Assembly: GCA_003455595.1 (NCBI GenBank)
Contig: DMQT01000044.1
Coordinates: forward strand, 172 to 8,577
Source: Betaproteobacteria bacterium
GTDB taxonomy: Bacteria > Pseudomonadota > Gammaproteobacteria > Burkholderiales > Sulfuriferulaceae
DNA: 8,406 bases
Direction: 5' to 3'
The notes beneath the pieces are model-generated. The model was not told the origin of the DNA. It searched no databases and was given only the letters and a program-made list of their open reading frames with translations. Both the position numbers and the translations under genes were made by a program. Positions 1 through 8,406 of this stretch are shown piece after piece; within the stretch, counting starts at the first letter, position 1; each line of letters starts with the position of its first letter.

Positions 1-59
1 CCAACGATGTTTTAACGGGTTGTTTTTTGCGGCGCGGCGTTCTAAATTTTACGCATTTC

Positions 60-75
60 TGTTTCACGTGAAACA
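60..75. promoter_or_regulatory. parS: parS centromere site (ParB-binding palindrome)
   Basis: The 16 bases TGTTTCACGTGAAACA form a perfect palindrome and match the conserved bacterial chromosomal parS consensus (TGTTNCACGTGAAACA) at every position. ParB (Spo0J) dimers load here as CTP-dependent clamps and spread to neighbouring DNA, marking the origin region for segregation by ParA. The cognate parA and parB genes lie 2.6-3.4 kb downstream in this window, which supports the call. I saw no second full match on either strand. Confidence 0.95.
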
Positions 76-78
76 TGC

Positions 79-107
79 TTAACCACATACCTCCTTTGGC
101 GTATCAT
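79..107 (+). promoter_or_regulatory. Candidate sigma70-type promoter for mnmG-rsmG-par
   Basis: A TTAACC hexamer at 79-84 (4 of 6 to TTGACA) is followed after exactly 17 bp by TATCAT at 102-107 (5 of 6 to TATAAT). Transcription would start near 114, giving a leader of about 30 bases before the mnmG ATG. The -35 begins 3 bp after the parS site ends. Read from sequence only; a promoter further upstream is not excluded. Confidence 0.5.
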
Positions 108-134
108 TGCCAATTCATTCAAACTGCGTTCAGC

Positions 135-148
135 AGGGGCACTCAATG
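135..148 (+). promoter_or_regulatory. Ribosome binding site that sets the mnmG start
   Basis: AGGGG at 135-139 lies 6 bases before the ATG at 146. The only longer in-frame start is a TTG at 107, which would add 13 residues, has no comparable Shine-Dalgarno sequence and coincides with the last base of the candidate -10 box. The ATG at 146 also begins the protein just before the FAD-binding strand, as in known MnmG proteins. Confidence 0.85.
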
Positions 149-2044
149 AATTTCTCCAATAGTTTCGATGTAATCGTCATAGGTGGTGGTCACGCGGGTA
201 CCGAAGCGGCGTTGGCTGCGGCGCGTATGGGCGTCAAAACGCTCTTGTTGACGCACAATATTGAAACCTTGGGACAGATGTCGTGCAACCCATCAATAGG
301 CGGTATCGGGAAAGGGCATCTGGTAAAGGAGGTTGATGCCTTGGGCGGTGCGATGGCGGGCGCAACCGATGAGGCAGGCATCCATTTCCGTATCCTGAAT
401 TCATCCAAGGGTCCGGCGGTGCGCGCCACTCGCGCGCAGGCGGATCGCATGTTGTACCGGCAGGCGATACGTAAACGTCTCGAAAATCAGCCCAATCTAT
501 GGTTGTTTCAGCAGGCGGTTGATGATTTGCTGCTTGAAGGCGATCGGGTTGTTGGGGTCAAAACGCAACTGGGTTTGGTGTTTCATGCGCGCGCGGTCGT
601 GCTTACTGCAGGCACATTTTTGGCGGGGCTGGTGCATGTGGGCCAGTCTAACTATGAAGCAGGACGCGCAGGCGACCCGCCCGCCGTGAGCTTGGCACAT
701 CGCTTGCGTGAATTGAAATTGCCGGTCGGACGGCTTAAAACAGGCACACCACCGCGTATCGACGGGCGCAGTCTGGATTATTCCGTGATGGAGCGTCAGT
801 CTGGGGATGACCCTGTGCCCGTATTTTCGTTTCTTGGAAGCGTCGAGCAACATCCACAGCAGTTGCCGTGCTGGATTACCCAAACGTCTGAATTAACACA
901 TGAAATTATACGCGGCGGGCTGGATCGGTCGCCGTTGTATACGGGGGTGATCGCAGGTGTTGGGCCACGCTATTGCCCCTCTATTGAAGACAAAGTGGTG
1001 CGTTTTGCCGAGAAAGCTTCGCATCAGATATTTGTCGAGCCGGAAGGCTTGGGCACACACGAGGTCTACCCAAACGGGATTTCTACCAGTTTGCCATTTG
1101 ATGTGCAGCAAGCGCTGGTACGCTCCATCAAGGGCTTCGAAAACGCCCATATCACGCGTCCGGGTTATGCAATCGAGTACGACTATTTCGATCCGTGCGG
1201 CCTAAAGCACTCGCTTGAAACCAGGGCAATTCAGGGTTTGTATTTTGCTGGGCAAATTAACGGCACTACCGGCTACGAGGAAGCGGCCGCTCAGGGCCTG
1301 TTGGCGGGGATGAATGCTGGCTTGCAGGTGCGTGAACAAGAAGCATGGTGCCCGGCGCGCCATGAGGCGTATCTCGGGGTGTTGGTAGATGACCTGATCA
1401 CGCGCGGTGTAACCGAGCCGTATCGTATGTTTACCAGCCGTGCCGAATATCGACTGTCGCTGCGCGAGGATAACGCCGATATGCGGCTGACGGAAATCGG
1501 CCGTCGCCTCGGCGTGGTGGACGATGTGCGCTGGGAAGCGTTCAGTCGCAAGCAGGAGGCTGTTGCATGCGAGCAGGCGCGCCTGCGCTCGGTGTGGATG
1601 CGGCCGCAAACTTTGCCCGAAGCGGATGCGCTGCGCGTGCTCGGCAAATCGATTGAACATGAGTACAGCTTGCATGAGCTGTTACGTCGGCCGGATGTAA
1701 GCTACGACGATCTCATGAGCTTGCCGGGGGCAGGCGAGGGCGTGAGTGCGCCTGAGGTTATCGATCAGATTGAAATTCAGGCCAAATATCAGGGCTATAT
1801 TGAGCGTCAGCGCGATGAGATTGAACGTGGTCGCGCACAAGAAGACTTGCGTCTGCCATCCGATCTTGATTATACCGCGGTGCATGGTTTGACGGTGGAG
1901 GCGCAGCAGAAACTCAAGCATCATCAACCTGAGACGCTGGGCCATGCCTCGCGCTTATCGGGCATAACGCCGGCAGCCATTTCGGTGCTGTTGGTGCACT
2001 TGAAGCGCGCTGGCATTAATGCGCAGCAAAAAAAATCCGCATGA
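146..2044 (+). CDS. mnmG: tRNA uridine-5-carboxymethylaminomethyl modification enzyme MnmG (GidA)
   Basis: FAD-dependent partner of MnmE. In the family, the MnmE-MnmG complex installs the (carboxymethyl)aminomethyl group on C5 of wobble uridine 34 in tRNAs reading codons that end in A or G, acting in the cytoplasm. From the ATG at 146 the protein has 632 residues, close to E. coli MnmG (629). Residues 8-18 hold the dinucleotide-binding strand and GGGHAG loop. The first family signature, [11 protein letters not shown], lies near 273-283 with its conserved cysteine at 277. The second, [17 protein letters not shown], is at 368-384. The C-terminal helical part, which binds MnmE and tRNA, is present to the end. 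It is the first gene of a coupled run: its TGA overlaps the rsmG ATG. An A8 tract lies just before the stop. MnmE is not in the window. Confidence 0.98.
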   Translation: MNFSNSFDVIVIGGGHAGTEAALAAARMGVKTLLLTHNIETLGQMSCNPSIGGIGKGHLVKEVDALGGAMAGATDEAGIHFRILNSSKGPAVRATRAQADRMLYRQAIRKRLENQPNLWLFQQAVDDLLLEGDRVVGVKTQLGLVFHARAVVLTAGTFLAGLVHVGQSNYEAGRAGDPPAVSLAHRLRELKLPVGRLKTGTPPRIDGRSLDYSVMERQSGDDPVPVFSFLGSVEQHPQQLPCWITQTSELTHEIIRGGLDRSPLYTGVIAGVGPRYCPSIEDKVVRFAEKASHQIFVEPEGLGTHEVYPNGISTSLPFDVQQALVRSIKGFENAHITRPGYAIEYDYFDPCGLKHSLETRAIQGLYFAGQINGTTGYEEAAAQGLLAGMNAGLQVREQEAWCPARHEAYLGVLVDDLITRGVTEPYRMFTSRAEYRLSLREDNADMRLTEIGRRLGVVDDVRWEAFSRKQEAVACEQARLRSVWMRPQTLPEADALRVLGKSIEHEYSLHELLRRPDVSYDDLMSLPGAGEGVSAPEVIDQIEIQAKYQGYIERQRDEIERGRAQEDLRLPSDLDYTAVHGLTVEAQQKLKHHQPETLGHASRLSGITPAAISVLLVHLKRAGINAQQKKSA

Positions 2045-2664
2045 CACAATTACAACAGCTGGCATCTGGCGCGCAGGCGCTGGGCTTGGCATTGGATGAA
2101 GCGCAAATTGCGAGCCTGTTAAGTTATCTGGAATTGATCCGGAAATGGAATCGGATTCACAATCTGACTGCCTTGCATGAGCCGGAAAAAATGTTAACCC
2201 ACCACTTGCTCGATAGTTTGGCGGTGGCGCCGCACATTACGTCGGCGCATCTGCTGGACGTAGGCAGCGGAGCTGGTTTGCCGGGTATACCCTTGGCAAT
2301 AGCCCGGCCAGACTGGCGCATTAGCGTGTCTGATAGCAATCTGAAAAAAGCCAGTTTTCAGCAGCAAGCGGTGATAGAGCTGGCTTTGCAAAATGTTCAG
2401 GTTGTGCCGGGCCGCGTAGAAGATGCGCCACCTCAAGTGAAATATGCCGGCGTGATCTCGCGTGCCTTTTCTGAACTCAACGCGTTCGTTGCGTGCACTC
2501 GGCATGTACTCGCTGAAGGGGGGCGCTGGTACGCCATGAAAGGTGTGCATCCAGACGCCGAGTTGGCAGATTTACCCGACGACGTGATAGTGGAAAAAAT
2601 CGCTCGCTTGACCGTTCCTGATTTGCATGCGGAGCGTCACCTGATTATCTTGAAAGTGGTGTAA
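2041..2664 (+). CDS. rsmG: 16S rRNA (guanine-527-N7)-methyltransferase RsmG (GidB)
   Basis: S-adenosylmethionine-dependent enzyme that makes m7G527 in the 530 loop of 16S rRNA, near the decoding site; loss of the family enzyme gives low-level streptomycin resistance in several bacteria. The 207 residues equal the E. coli length. The N-terminal family motif [10 protein letters not shown] is at 35-44, and HHLLDSL at 54-60. The SAM-binding motif [17 protein letters not shown], is at 71-86. VISRAF at 138-143 and ALKG-like AMKG at 165-168 are further family blocks, and the C-terminal GERHL-like AERHL is at 197-201. The start overlaps the mnmG stop as ATGA, and there is no Shine-Dalgarno sequence in front of it, only A-rich sequence, so I infer translation by reinitiation after mnmG. 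Its TAA shares one base with the parA ATG. Confidence 0.97.
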   Translation: MTQLQQLASGAQALGLALDEAQIASLLSYLELIRKWNRIHNLTALHEPEKMLTHHLLDSLAVAPHITSAHLLDVGSGAGLPGIPLAIARPDWRISVSDSNLKKASFQQQAVIELALQNVQVVPGRVEDAPPQVKYAGVISRAFSELNAFVACTRHVLAEGGRWYAMKGVHPDAELADLPDDVIVEKIARLTVPDLHAERHLIILKVV

Positions 2665-3437
2665 TGCCCAAAATTCTGGCTGTAACCAATCAAAAAGGGG
2701 GGGTGGGAAAAACCACATCCAGCGTCAATTTGGCCGCCAGTCTGGCCGCCCAGGGACAGCGCGTATTGCTGGTGGACCTCGATCCGCAAGGCAACGCTAC
2801 GATGGGCTGCGGGATAGAAAAGCGTAGCTTGCGACATACCGTTTATCATGTGCTGCTCGAATTGGCGCCGCTGGCCGCTGTGCGACAACACTCAGTTTCT
2901 GGAAAATTTGATCTGCTCCCCGCGAACCGTGAACTGGCCGGTGCGGAAGTCGAATTGGTAGACCAGCCACAGCGCGAAACCCGGCTTAAAAAAGCCCTGG
3001 CACTGATCGCGCATGAGTATGACTATGTGCTGATTGACTGTCCGCCAGCATTGAACCTGCTGACGGTAAACGGCTTGACGGCAGCTCATGCCGTGATGAT
3101 CCCAATGCAGTGCGAATATTACGCACTGGAAGGCTTGTCAGATCTGGTAAACACCATCAAAAGAGTGCGCACCAATCTGAATCCGACGCTGGAAATAGAA
3201 GGCTTGTTACGCACAATGTTCGATCCGCGCAATACCCTGGCGCAGCAAGTATCCGAACAACTCAAGCAGCATTTCGGTGCCAAAGTATATGACACCGTAA
3301 TACCGCGCAACATACGGCTGGCGGAAGCGCCCAGCCACGGCTGTCCAGTGCTTACCTATGACCGCAACTCAAAAGGCGCACTTGCCTACAATGCGCTTGC
3401 CATAGAAGTTGTGCAACGTGCCTTGGCGAAGAAGTGA
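2664..3437 (+). CDS. parA: Chromosome-partitioning ATPase ParA (Soj family)
   Basis: Deviant Walker-type ATPase that binds DNA nonspecifically as an ATP-bound dimer and is released when ParB stimulates hydrolysis, moving parS-ParB complexes. The 257 residues are typical of the short chromosomal type lacking the N-terminal helix-turn-helix of many plasmid ParAs. KGGVGKTT at 11-18 is the deviant Walker A with the signature lysine K11 and the P-loop lysine K16. DLDPQGN at 38-44 is the A' motif, YVLIDCPP at 121-128 the Walker B region, and NIRLAEAPSHG at 216-226 the C-terminal family block. The start codon overlaps the rsmG stop by one base with only a poor Shine-Dalgarno match, suggesting translational coupling. 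The Walker A codons contain a G7 run flanked by A5 runs. Confidence 0.97.
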   Translation: MPKILAVTNQKGGVGKTTSSVNLAASLAAQGQRVLLVDLDPQGNATMGCGIEKRSLRHTVYHVLLELAPLAAVRQHSVSGKFDLLPANRELAGAEVELVDQPQRETRLKKALALIAHEYDYVLIDCPPALNLLTVNGLTAAHAVMIPMQCEYYALEGLSDLVNTIKRVRTNLNPTLEIEGLLRTMFDPRNTLAQQVSEQLKQHFGAKVYDTVIPRNIRLAEAPSHGCPVLTYDRNSKGALAYNALAIEVVQRALAKK

Positions 3438-3463
3438 GCGCTAACTAAACAGAAAGAGATGGG

Positions 3464-4306
3464 ATGGCTAAATTGAAAGGTTTGGGGCGTGGGCTGGACG
3501 CGCTGTTGGGGGGGGATGATGCGCCCGTAATGACGAACAGTCTGCGCAATCTGGGGGTGGCGCAACTGCAGGCGGGTAAATATCAGCCACGCACACACAT
3601 GGACCAAGGGTCTTTGCAGGCCTTGGCGGATTCAATCAAAGTCCAGGGGCTGATACAGCCCATTCTAGTGCGTGAAATTGCTGATCAGCGCTACGAGATC
3701 ATTGCCGGCGAGCGGCGCTGGCGTGCAGCCCAACTGGCTGGCTTGAGCGAAGTGCCGGTGGTGATTAAGGTGGTGGCCGATGAGGCCGCGCTGGCGATGG
3801 CGCTAATCGAGAATATACAGCGTGAGGATTTGAATCCGCTGGAAGAAGCCAGCGGCATACAGCGCTTGATCGAAGAATTTGGCCTGACCCACCAAACCGC
3901 AGCAGAGGCCGTAGGGCGGTCGCGCAGCGCGGTGAGTAACTTGTTGCGTCTGCTGAACCTGGCCAAACCGGTGCAAGACTTATTGATGACCGATAAGCTG
4001 GATATGGGGCATGCACGTGCTTTGCTGCCGCTGACACAGGCGCAGCAGAGCGAGGCAGCACGGGCGATCGTGCAAAAACAACTTTCGGTACGGGAAACTG
4101 AAAAGCTGGTGGCACAGATGCAGGCACCAACACCGGTTGCCAGCAAAAAACCGGACCGTGATATTCAAAATCTGGAAGAGGCCTTGTCCGATAGCCTGGG
4201 GACGCGGGTTAACATCCAGCCACGTAAAGGTGGCGCGGGCAAACTGACAATTGAATACCTCAGCCATGAGCAGCTGGAAGTCGTTTTAAACAAGCTGCAA
4301 GCTTGA
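3464..4306 (+). CDS. parB: Chromosome-partitioning protein ParB (Spo0J family, parS-binding CTPase)
   Basis: Sequence-specific centromere-binding protein of the ParABS system. The 280 residues match chromosomal ParB. The N-terminal peptide KGLGRGLDALLG (5-16) is the region that contacts ParA and stimulates its ATPase. The CTP-binding N-domain runs from about 30 to 125 and carries GERRWRA (82-88) and ENIQRE (116-121), both core nucleotide-binding boxes. The helix-turn-helix that reads parS is around 139-165 (LTHQTAAEAVGRSRSAVSNLL). A Lys/Pro-containing linker at about 219-233 leads to the C-terminal dimerisation domain (234-280). The start is supported by an AG-rich AGAAAGAG 5 bases upstream; a nearer upstream ATG at 3459 is out of frame. 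It is separated from parA by 26 bp. A G8 run covers codons 15-18. A matching parS site sits at 60-75. Confidence 0.97.
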   Translation: MAKLKGLGRGLDALLGGDDAPVMTNSLRNLGVAQLQAGKYQPRTHMDQGSLQALADSIKVQGLIQPILVREIADQRYEIIAGERRWRAAQLAGLSEVPVVIKVVADEAALAMALIENIQREDLNPLEEASGIQRLIEEFGLTHQTAAEAVGRSRSAVSNLLRLLNLAKPVQDLLMTDKLDMGHARALLPLTQAQQSEAARAIVQKQLSVRETEKLVAQMQAPTPVASKKPDRDIQNLEEALSDSLGTRVNIQPRKGGAGKLTIEYLSHEQLEVVLNKLQA

Positions 4307-4335
4307 GCGCAACGCACGGGGATATACCGAAATCT

Positions 4336-4374
4336 GCACGTGCTGTTCTCGGCACCGAAATGGTGTGTACGTGC
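4336..4374. other. Imperfect hairpin between parB and atpI
   Basis: GCACGT at 4336-4341 pairs with ACGTGC at 4369-4374, and inside it CACC (4353-4356) pairs with GGTG (4362-4365) around a GAAAT loop. It could fold as a two-part stem in the parB 3' transcript. No T-run follows, so it is not a standard Rho-independent terminator. It may act as a 3' end-protecting or Rho-associated structure, or be incidental. Confidence 0.35.
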
Positions 4375-4384
4375 ATCAAACCAT

Positions 4385-4413
4385 CTAATCGTTGCATTAG
4401 GCATGCTAATTAG
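4385..4413. promoter_or_regulatory. Cluster of phased CTAAT/ATTAG half-sites (possible operator)
   Basis: CTAAT occurs at 4385-4389 and 4406-4410, and its complement ATTAG at 4396-4400 and 4409-4413. Successive starts are 11 and then 10 bp apart, about one helical turn, before the last two merge into the palindrome CTAATTAG. The cluster overlaps the -35 and spacer of the candidate atp promoter, where a bound protein would block or modulate RNA polymerase. I do not recognise the motif as the site of a named regulator. Confidence 0.3.
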
Positions 4414-4420
4414 GTATCAT
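4392..4420 (+). promoter_or_regulatory. Candidate sigma70-type promoter for the atp operon
   Basis: TTGCAT at 4392-4397 (first three bases of TTGACA match) and TATCAT at 4415-4420 (5 of 6 to TATAAT) are separated by exactly 17 bp. Transcription would begin near 4427, about 35 bases before the atpI ATG. It uses the same -10 hexamer and spacing as the candidate mnmG promoter. It is the best promoter match in the 155-bp gap, and an operon promoter is expected here. Confidence 0.5.
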
Positions 4421-4461
4421 CGCGCTCTATTTACGGGCGGGTGCAATCGCCTGTGGCTTAA

Positions 4462-6029
<1,568 letters not shown>

Positions 6030-6062
6030 GCGCGAAGATACTTACCGTAGAAAGGTACTGGC

Positions 6063-6533
6063 ATGAATATCAATGCTACCCTGCTCGGGCAATCCATCAC
6101 GTTTTTCGTGTTTGTGTGGTTCTGCATGAAGTTCGTGTGGCCACCCATCATGCAAGCGCTGGGTGAGCGCAAAAAGCAAATCGCCGATGGTCTGGCTGCT
6201 GGCGAACGTGGCAAACACGAACTGGAGCTGGCCTCCAAGCGTGCTGCCGAGCATCTGCATGACGCCAAGCAAAAAGCCGTTGACATCATTGCGCAGGCTG
6301 ACAAGCGTGCTGCGCAGCTGGTTGAAGAAGCCAAAGGCACGGCAAAAGTGGAAGGCGATCGGATGATCGCAGGTGCGCAGGCTAGTATTGCGCAAGAGAC
6401 CGTGCGTGCTAAAGAGACGCTGCGTGGTCAGGTTGCCGGTTTGGCGGTGGCGGGTGCAGAAAAAATCCTGCGCCGCGAAATCGATGCCAAAGCGCATGCT
6501 GATCTGCTCGACGCGATCAAGAACGAGCTCTAA
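6063..6533 (+). CDS. atpF: F0F1 ATP synthase subunit b
   Basis: Peripheral-stalk subunit, present as a dimer, that ties F0 to F1. The 156 residues equal E. coli subunit b. A single N-terminal membrane helix spans about 5-26 ([20 protein letters not shown] region), followed by the hinge PPIMQAL. A long charged, alanine-rich helix with coiled-coil character runs from about 33 to 125. The C-terminal delta-binding segment includes AVAGAEKIL at 128-136, which is nearly identical to E. coli. AAAGG at 6051-6055, 7 bases before the ATG, is the ribosome binding site. It follows atpE after 33 bp and precedes atpH after only 3 bp. Confidence 0.98.
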   Translation: MNINATLLGQSITFFVFVWFCMKFVWPPIMQALGERKKQIADGLAAGERGKHELELASKRAAEHLHDAKQKAVDIIAQADKRAAQLVEEAKGTAKVEGDRMIAGAQASIAQETVRAKETLRGQVAGLAVAGAEKILRREIDAKAHADLLDAIKNEL

Positions 6534-6536
6534 GCC

Positions 6537-7073
6537 ATGGCCGAAATCGCAACCATCGCACGTCCTTATGCTGAAGCCGTTTTCGGCCTGGCCAAACAGG
6601 CTGGCGCGCTGGACGCCTGGTCCGAGCAGTTGGCGCTGGCCAATGCAGTGGCCGCAGATCCCGAGATGAGCCGCCTGGCGGCCGACCCCAGAGTCAGCGC
6701 CGACCAGCTCGGCGGCCTGTTTCTCGCAGTGTGCGCAGACAAGCTGGGGACAGAAGCGGGCAACTTCATCAAGCTACTGATCGAAAATGGCCGCATCAGC
6801 GTGCTGCCAGAAGTCGTCACCCAGTTTGAAGCGCTTAAAGCCAGCGCAGGCGGCGTGCTGGATGCGACCGTCACCAGCGCATTTTCCATGAGCGAAACCC
6901 AGTTAGCCGAATTGTCTGCCCGCCTGGAGACCCGCTTCAAGCGCAAAATCAACGCCAGCGTAAGCGTTGATCCTGCGCTCATTGGCGGCGTCATTGTCGC
7001 CGTGGGTGACGAAGTGTACGACGCTTCAGTACGCGGCAAACTGCAAGGCATGGCGTACGCGCTATCACGTTAA
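6537..7073 (+). CDS. atpH: F0F1 ATP synthase subunit delta
   Basis: Subunit at the top of F1 that links the alpha3beta3 hexamer to the b-subunit stalk. It has 178 residues (E. coli 177). The helical N-terminal domain, which binds the alpha N-termini, spans about 1-105 and opens with the family motif ARPYAEAVFGLA (8-19). The C-terminal domain (106-178) contains the delta signature beginning GGVIVAVGDEVYDASVRG at 150-167. The start codon lies 3 bases after the atpF stop with no strong Shine-Dalgarno sequence, so translation is probably coupled to atpF. A 23-bp gap separates it from atpA. Confidence 0.97.
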   Translation: MAEIATIARPYAEAVFGLAKQAGALDAWSEQLALANAVAADPEMSRLAADPRVSADQLGGLFLAVCADKLGTEAGNFIKLLIENGRISVLPEVVTQFEALKASAGGVLDATVTSAFSMSETQLAELSARLETRFKRKINASVSVDPALIGGVIVAVGDEVYDASVRGKLQGMAYALSR

Positions 7074-7096
7074 GAGATTCCGTCTAGGAGCCATCA

Positions 7097-8406
7097 ATGC
7101 AACTCAATCCCACCGAGATCAGTGATCTCATCAAGAGCAAAATCCAGAACCTGACTGCGGCTTCCGAACTGCGCACCCAGGGCACCGTGGTCTCCGTGAC
7201 CGACGGTATCGTACGTGTGCACGGTTTGTCCGACGTGATGCAGGGCGAAATGCTGGAGTTCCCTGGTAACACTTTCGGCCTCGCACTGAACCTCGAGCGT
7301 GATTCGGTCGGCGCAGTGGTGCTGGGTGAATACGAGCACATTAGTGAAGGCGATACGGTCAAGTGTACGGGCCGCATTCTGGAAGTGCCGGTTGGACCCG
7401 AGTTGATTGGTCGCGTGGTGAATTCGTTGGGTCAGCCGATCGACGGCAAAGGGCCGATTGCCACCAAGCTGACTTCCGCAATCGAAAAAATCGCCCCCGG
7501 CGTGATTGCGCGTCAATCCGTGACGCAGCCGCTGCAAACCGGCCTGAAGTCGGTAGATGCGATGGTGCCTATCGGCCGTGGTCAGCGCGAGCTGATCATT
7601 GGTGACCGCCAGACGGGCAAGACTGCTGTCGCGGTGGACGCGATCATTAACCAGAAGGGTACCGGCGTGGTCTGTATCTACGTGGCGATTGGGCAGAAAG
7701 CGTCCTCCGTTGCCAACGTGGTGCGTAAGCTGGAAGAGCACGGCGCGATGGGTCACACCATTGTGGTCGCAGCTACCGCATCCGACTCCGCTGCGATGCA
7801 ATACATTGCACCGTACGCCGGTTGCACCATGGGCGAATACTTCCGCGACCGCGGCGAAGATGCGCTGATTGTGTACGATGATTTGACTAAGCAAGCTTGG
7901 GCATACCGCCAGATTTCCCTGTTGCTACGCCGTCCACCAGGCCGCGAAGCGTATCCAGGCGACGTGTTCTACCTGCACTCGCGTTTGCTGGAGCGTGCAG
8001 CACGCGTCAATGCCGACCACGTTGAGAAGCTTACCAACGGTGCCGTTAAAGGCAAGACCGGTTCGCTGACGGCGTTGCCTGTGATTGAAACGCAAGCCGG
8101 TGACGTGTCTGCTTTCGTGCCGACCAACGTGATTTCGATTACCGACGGCCAGATATTCCTGGAAACCGACTTGTTCAACGCCGGTATTCGTCCTGCAATT
8201 AACGCCGGTCTGTCGGTGTCACGTGTGGGTGGTGCGGCGCAGACCAAGGTAATCAAGAAGCTGGGTGGCGGTACGCGTCTGGCATTGGCTCAGTACCGTG
8301 AATTGGCTGCGTTTGCGCAGTTTGCTTCCGATCTGGATGAGGCGACACGCAAGCAGCTGGAACGCGGCAAGCTGGTCACCGAGTTGATGAAGCAGAATCA
8401 GTATGC
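7097..8406 (+). CDS. atpA: F0F1 ATP synthase subunit alpha (3' end outside the window)
   Basis: Non-catalytic nucleotide-binding subunit of the F1 hexamer. It starts at the ATG at 7097 after TAGGAG with 6-base spacing and remains open to the window end: 436 full codons plus two bases, against about 513 residues in the family, so roughly the last 75-80 are missing. The N-terminal MQLNPTEIS matches the delta-binding tail of E. coli alpha. The beta-barrel domain spans about 25-95. The P-loop GDRQTGKTA is at 169-177, the Walker B region ALIVYDD at 256-262, and the conserved [19 protein letters not shown] block at 278-296. [16 protein letters not shown] lies at 341-356, and [10 protein letters not shown], with the arginine finger R376, at 373-382. 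No internal stop or frameshift is seen. atpG, atpD and atpC are expected next. Confidence 0.98.
   Translation, partial: MQLNPTEISDLIKSKIQNLTAASELRTQGTVVSVTDGIVRVHGLSDVMQGEMLEFPGNTFGLALNLERDSVGAVVLGEYEHISEGDTVKCTGRILEVPVGPELIGRVVNSLGQPIDGKGPIATKLTSAIEKIAPGVIARQSVTQPLQTGLKSVDAMVPIGRGQRELIIGDRQTGKTAVAVDAIINQKGTGVVCIYVAIGQKASSVANVVRKLEEHGAMGHTIVVAATASDSAAMQYIAPYAGCTMGEYFRDRGEDALIVYDDLTKQAWAYRQISLLLRRPPGREAYPGDVFYLHSRLLERAARVNADHVEKLTNGAVKGKTGSLTALPVIETQAGDVSAFVPTNVISITDGQIFLETDLFNAGIRPAINAGLSVSRVGGAAQTKVIKKLGGGTRLALAQYRELAAFAQFASDLDEATRKQLERGKLVTELMKQNQY

Noticed and set aside
107..145. Upstream TTG start giving a 645-residue MnmG
   Set aside because: The extension has no Shine-Dalgarno sequence, overlaps the candidate -10 box and is not part of the family; the ATG at 146 has AGGGG at good spacing.
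1202..1675. 157-codon minus-strand open frame opposite mnmG
   Set aside because: It is fully antisense to conserved mnmG sequence with no family resemblance; other antisense frames (3691-4146, 6566-7051, 4969-5394) are rejected for the same reason.
4337..4342. CACGTG core between parB and atpI as a second parS
   Set aside because: Only the central six bases agree; the flanking arms required for a parS half-site (TGTTN / NAACA) are absent.
4360..4413. 17-codon open frame starting ATG GTG TGT in the parB-atpI gap
   Set aside because: It has no ribosome binding site, starts inside the hairpin and runs across the candidate atp promoter; composition gives no sign of coding.
6030..6062. Small TACC/GGTA inverted repeat in the atpE-atpF gap that might hide the atpF ribosome binding site
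   Set aside because: The stem is only four base pairs and too weak to argue for regulation.
7094..7894. 266-codon open frame on the minus strand opposite atpA
   Set aside because: It lies entirely within a highly conserved atpA reading frame, its translation is His/Arg-rich with no recognisable domain, and it has no ribosome binding site. It is a by-product of codon bias in GC-rich DNA.

Overview
The window is core bacterial chromosome, all genes on the + strand, and reads as a betaproteobacterium. The order mnmG-rsmG-parA-parB followed directly by the F-type ATP synthase operon (atpI-B-E-F-H-A...) is a classic origin-proximal arrangement. The proteins resemble their E. coli counterparts closely where those exist, and having parAB between gidB and atp fits Betaproteobacteria better than enterics. 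A family such as Nitrosomonadales/Gallionellaceae is possible, but I cannot fix the genus from sequence alone.

Layout. 1-145: a leader with no gene. It holds a perfect 16-bp parS centromere site (60-75) and a plausible sigma70-type promoter for mnmG. 146-3437: mnmG, rsmG and parA, tightly coupled by a 4-bp and then a 1-bp overlap. parB follows after 26 bp (3464-4306). 4307-4461: a 155-bp intergenic region with a hairpin, a good candidate promoter for the atp operon and phased CTAAT/ATTAG half-sites. 4462-8406: atpI, atpB, atpE, atpF, atpH and the first 436 codons of atpA, which runs off the window end.

How the genes work together. MnmG modifies the wobble uridine of certain tRNAs (with MnmE, not in the window) and RsmG methylates 16S rRNA, so both tune translation. 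ParA, ParB and the parS site form a complete chromosome-segregation module that includes its own DNA target. The atp genes encode the F0 sector (a, c, b subunits), the delta stalk and the alpha catalytic-hexamer subunit of a proton-type ATP synthase; gamma, beta and epsilon are expected just beyond the right edge.

I see no mobile element, CRISPR array, RNA gene or unknown coding gene, and no evidence for an undescribed system. The points worth a second look are small-scale. They are a slippery A8 tract positioned so that a -1 slip would fuse MnmG to RsmG, G-tracts at the 5' ends of parA and parB, the parS site abutting the mnmG promoter, the phased half-sites over the atp promoter, and the U-rich leader of atpE.
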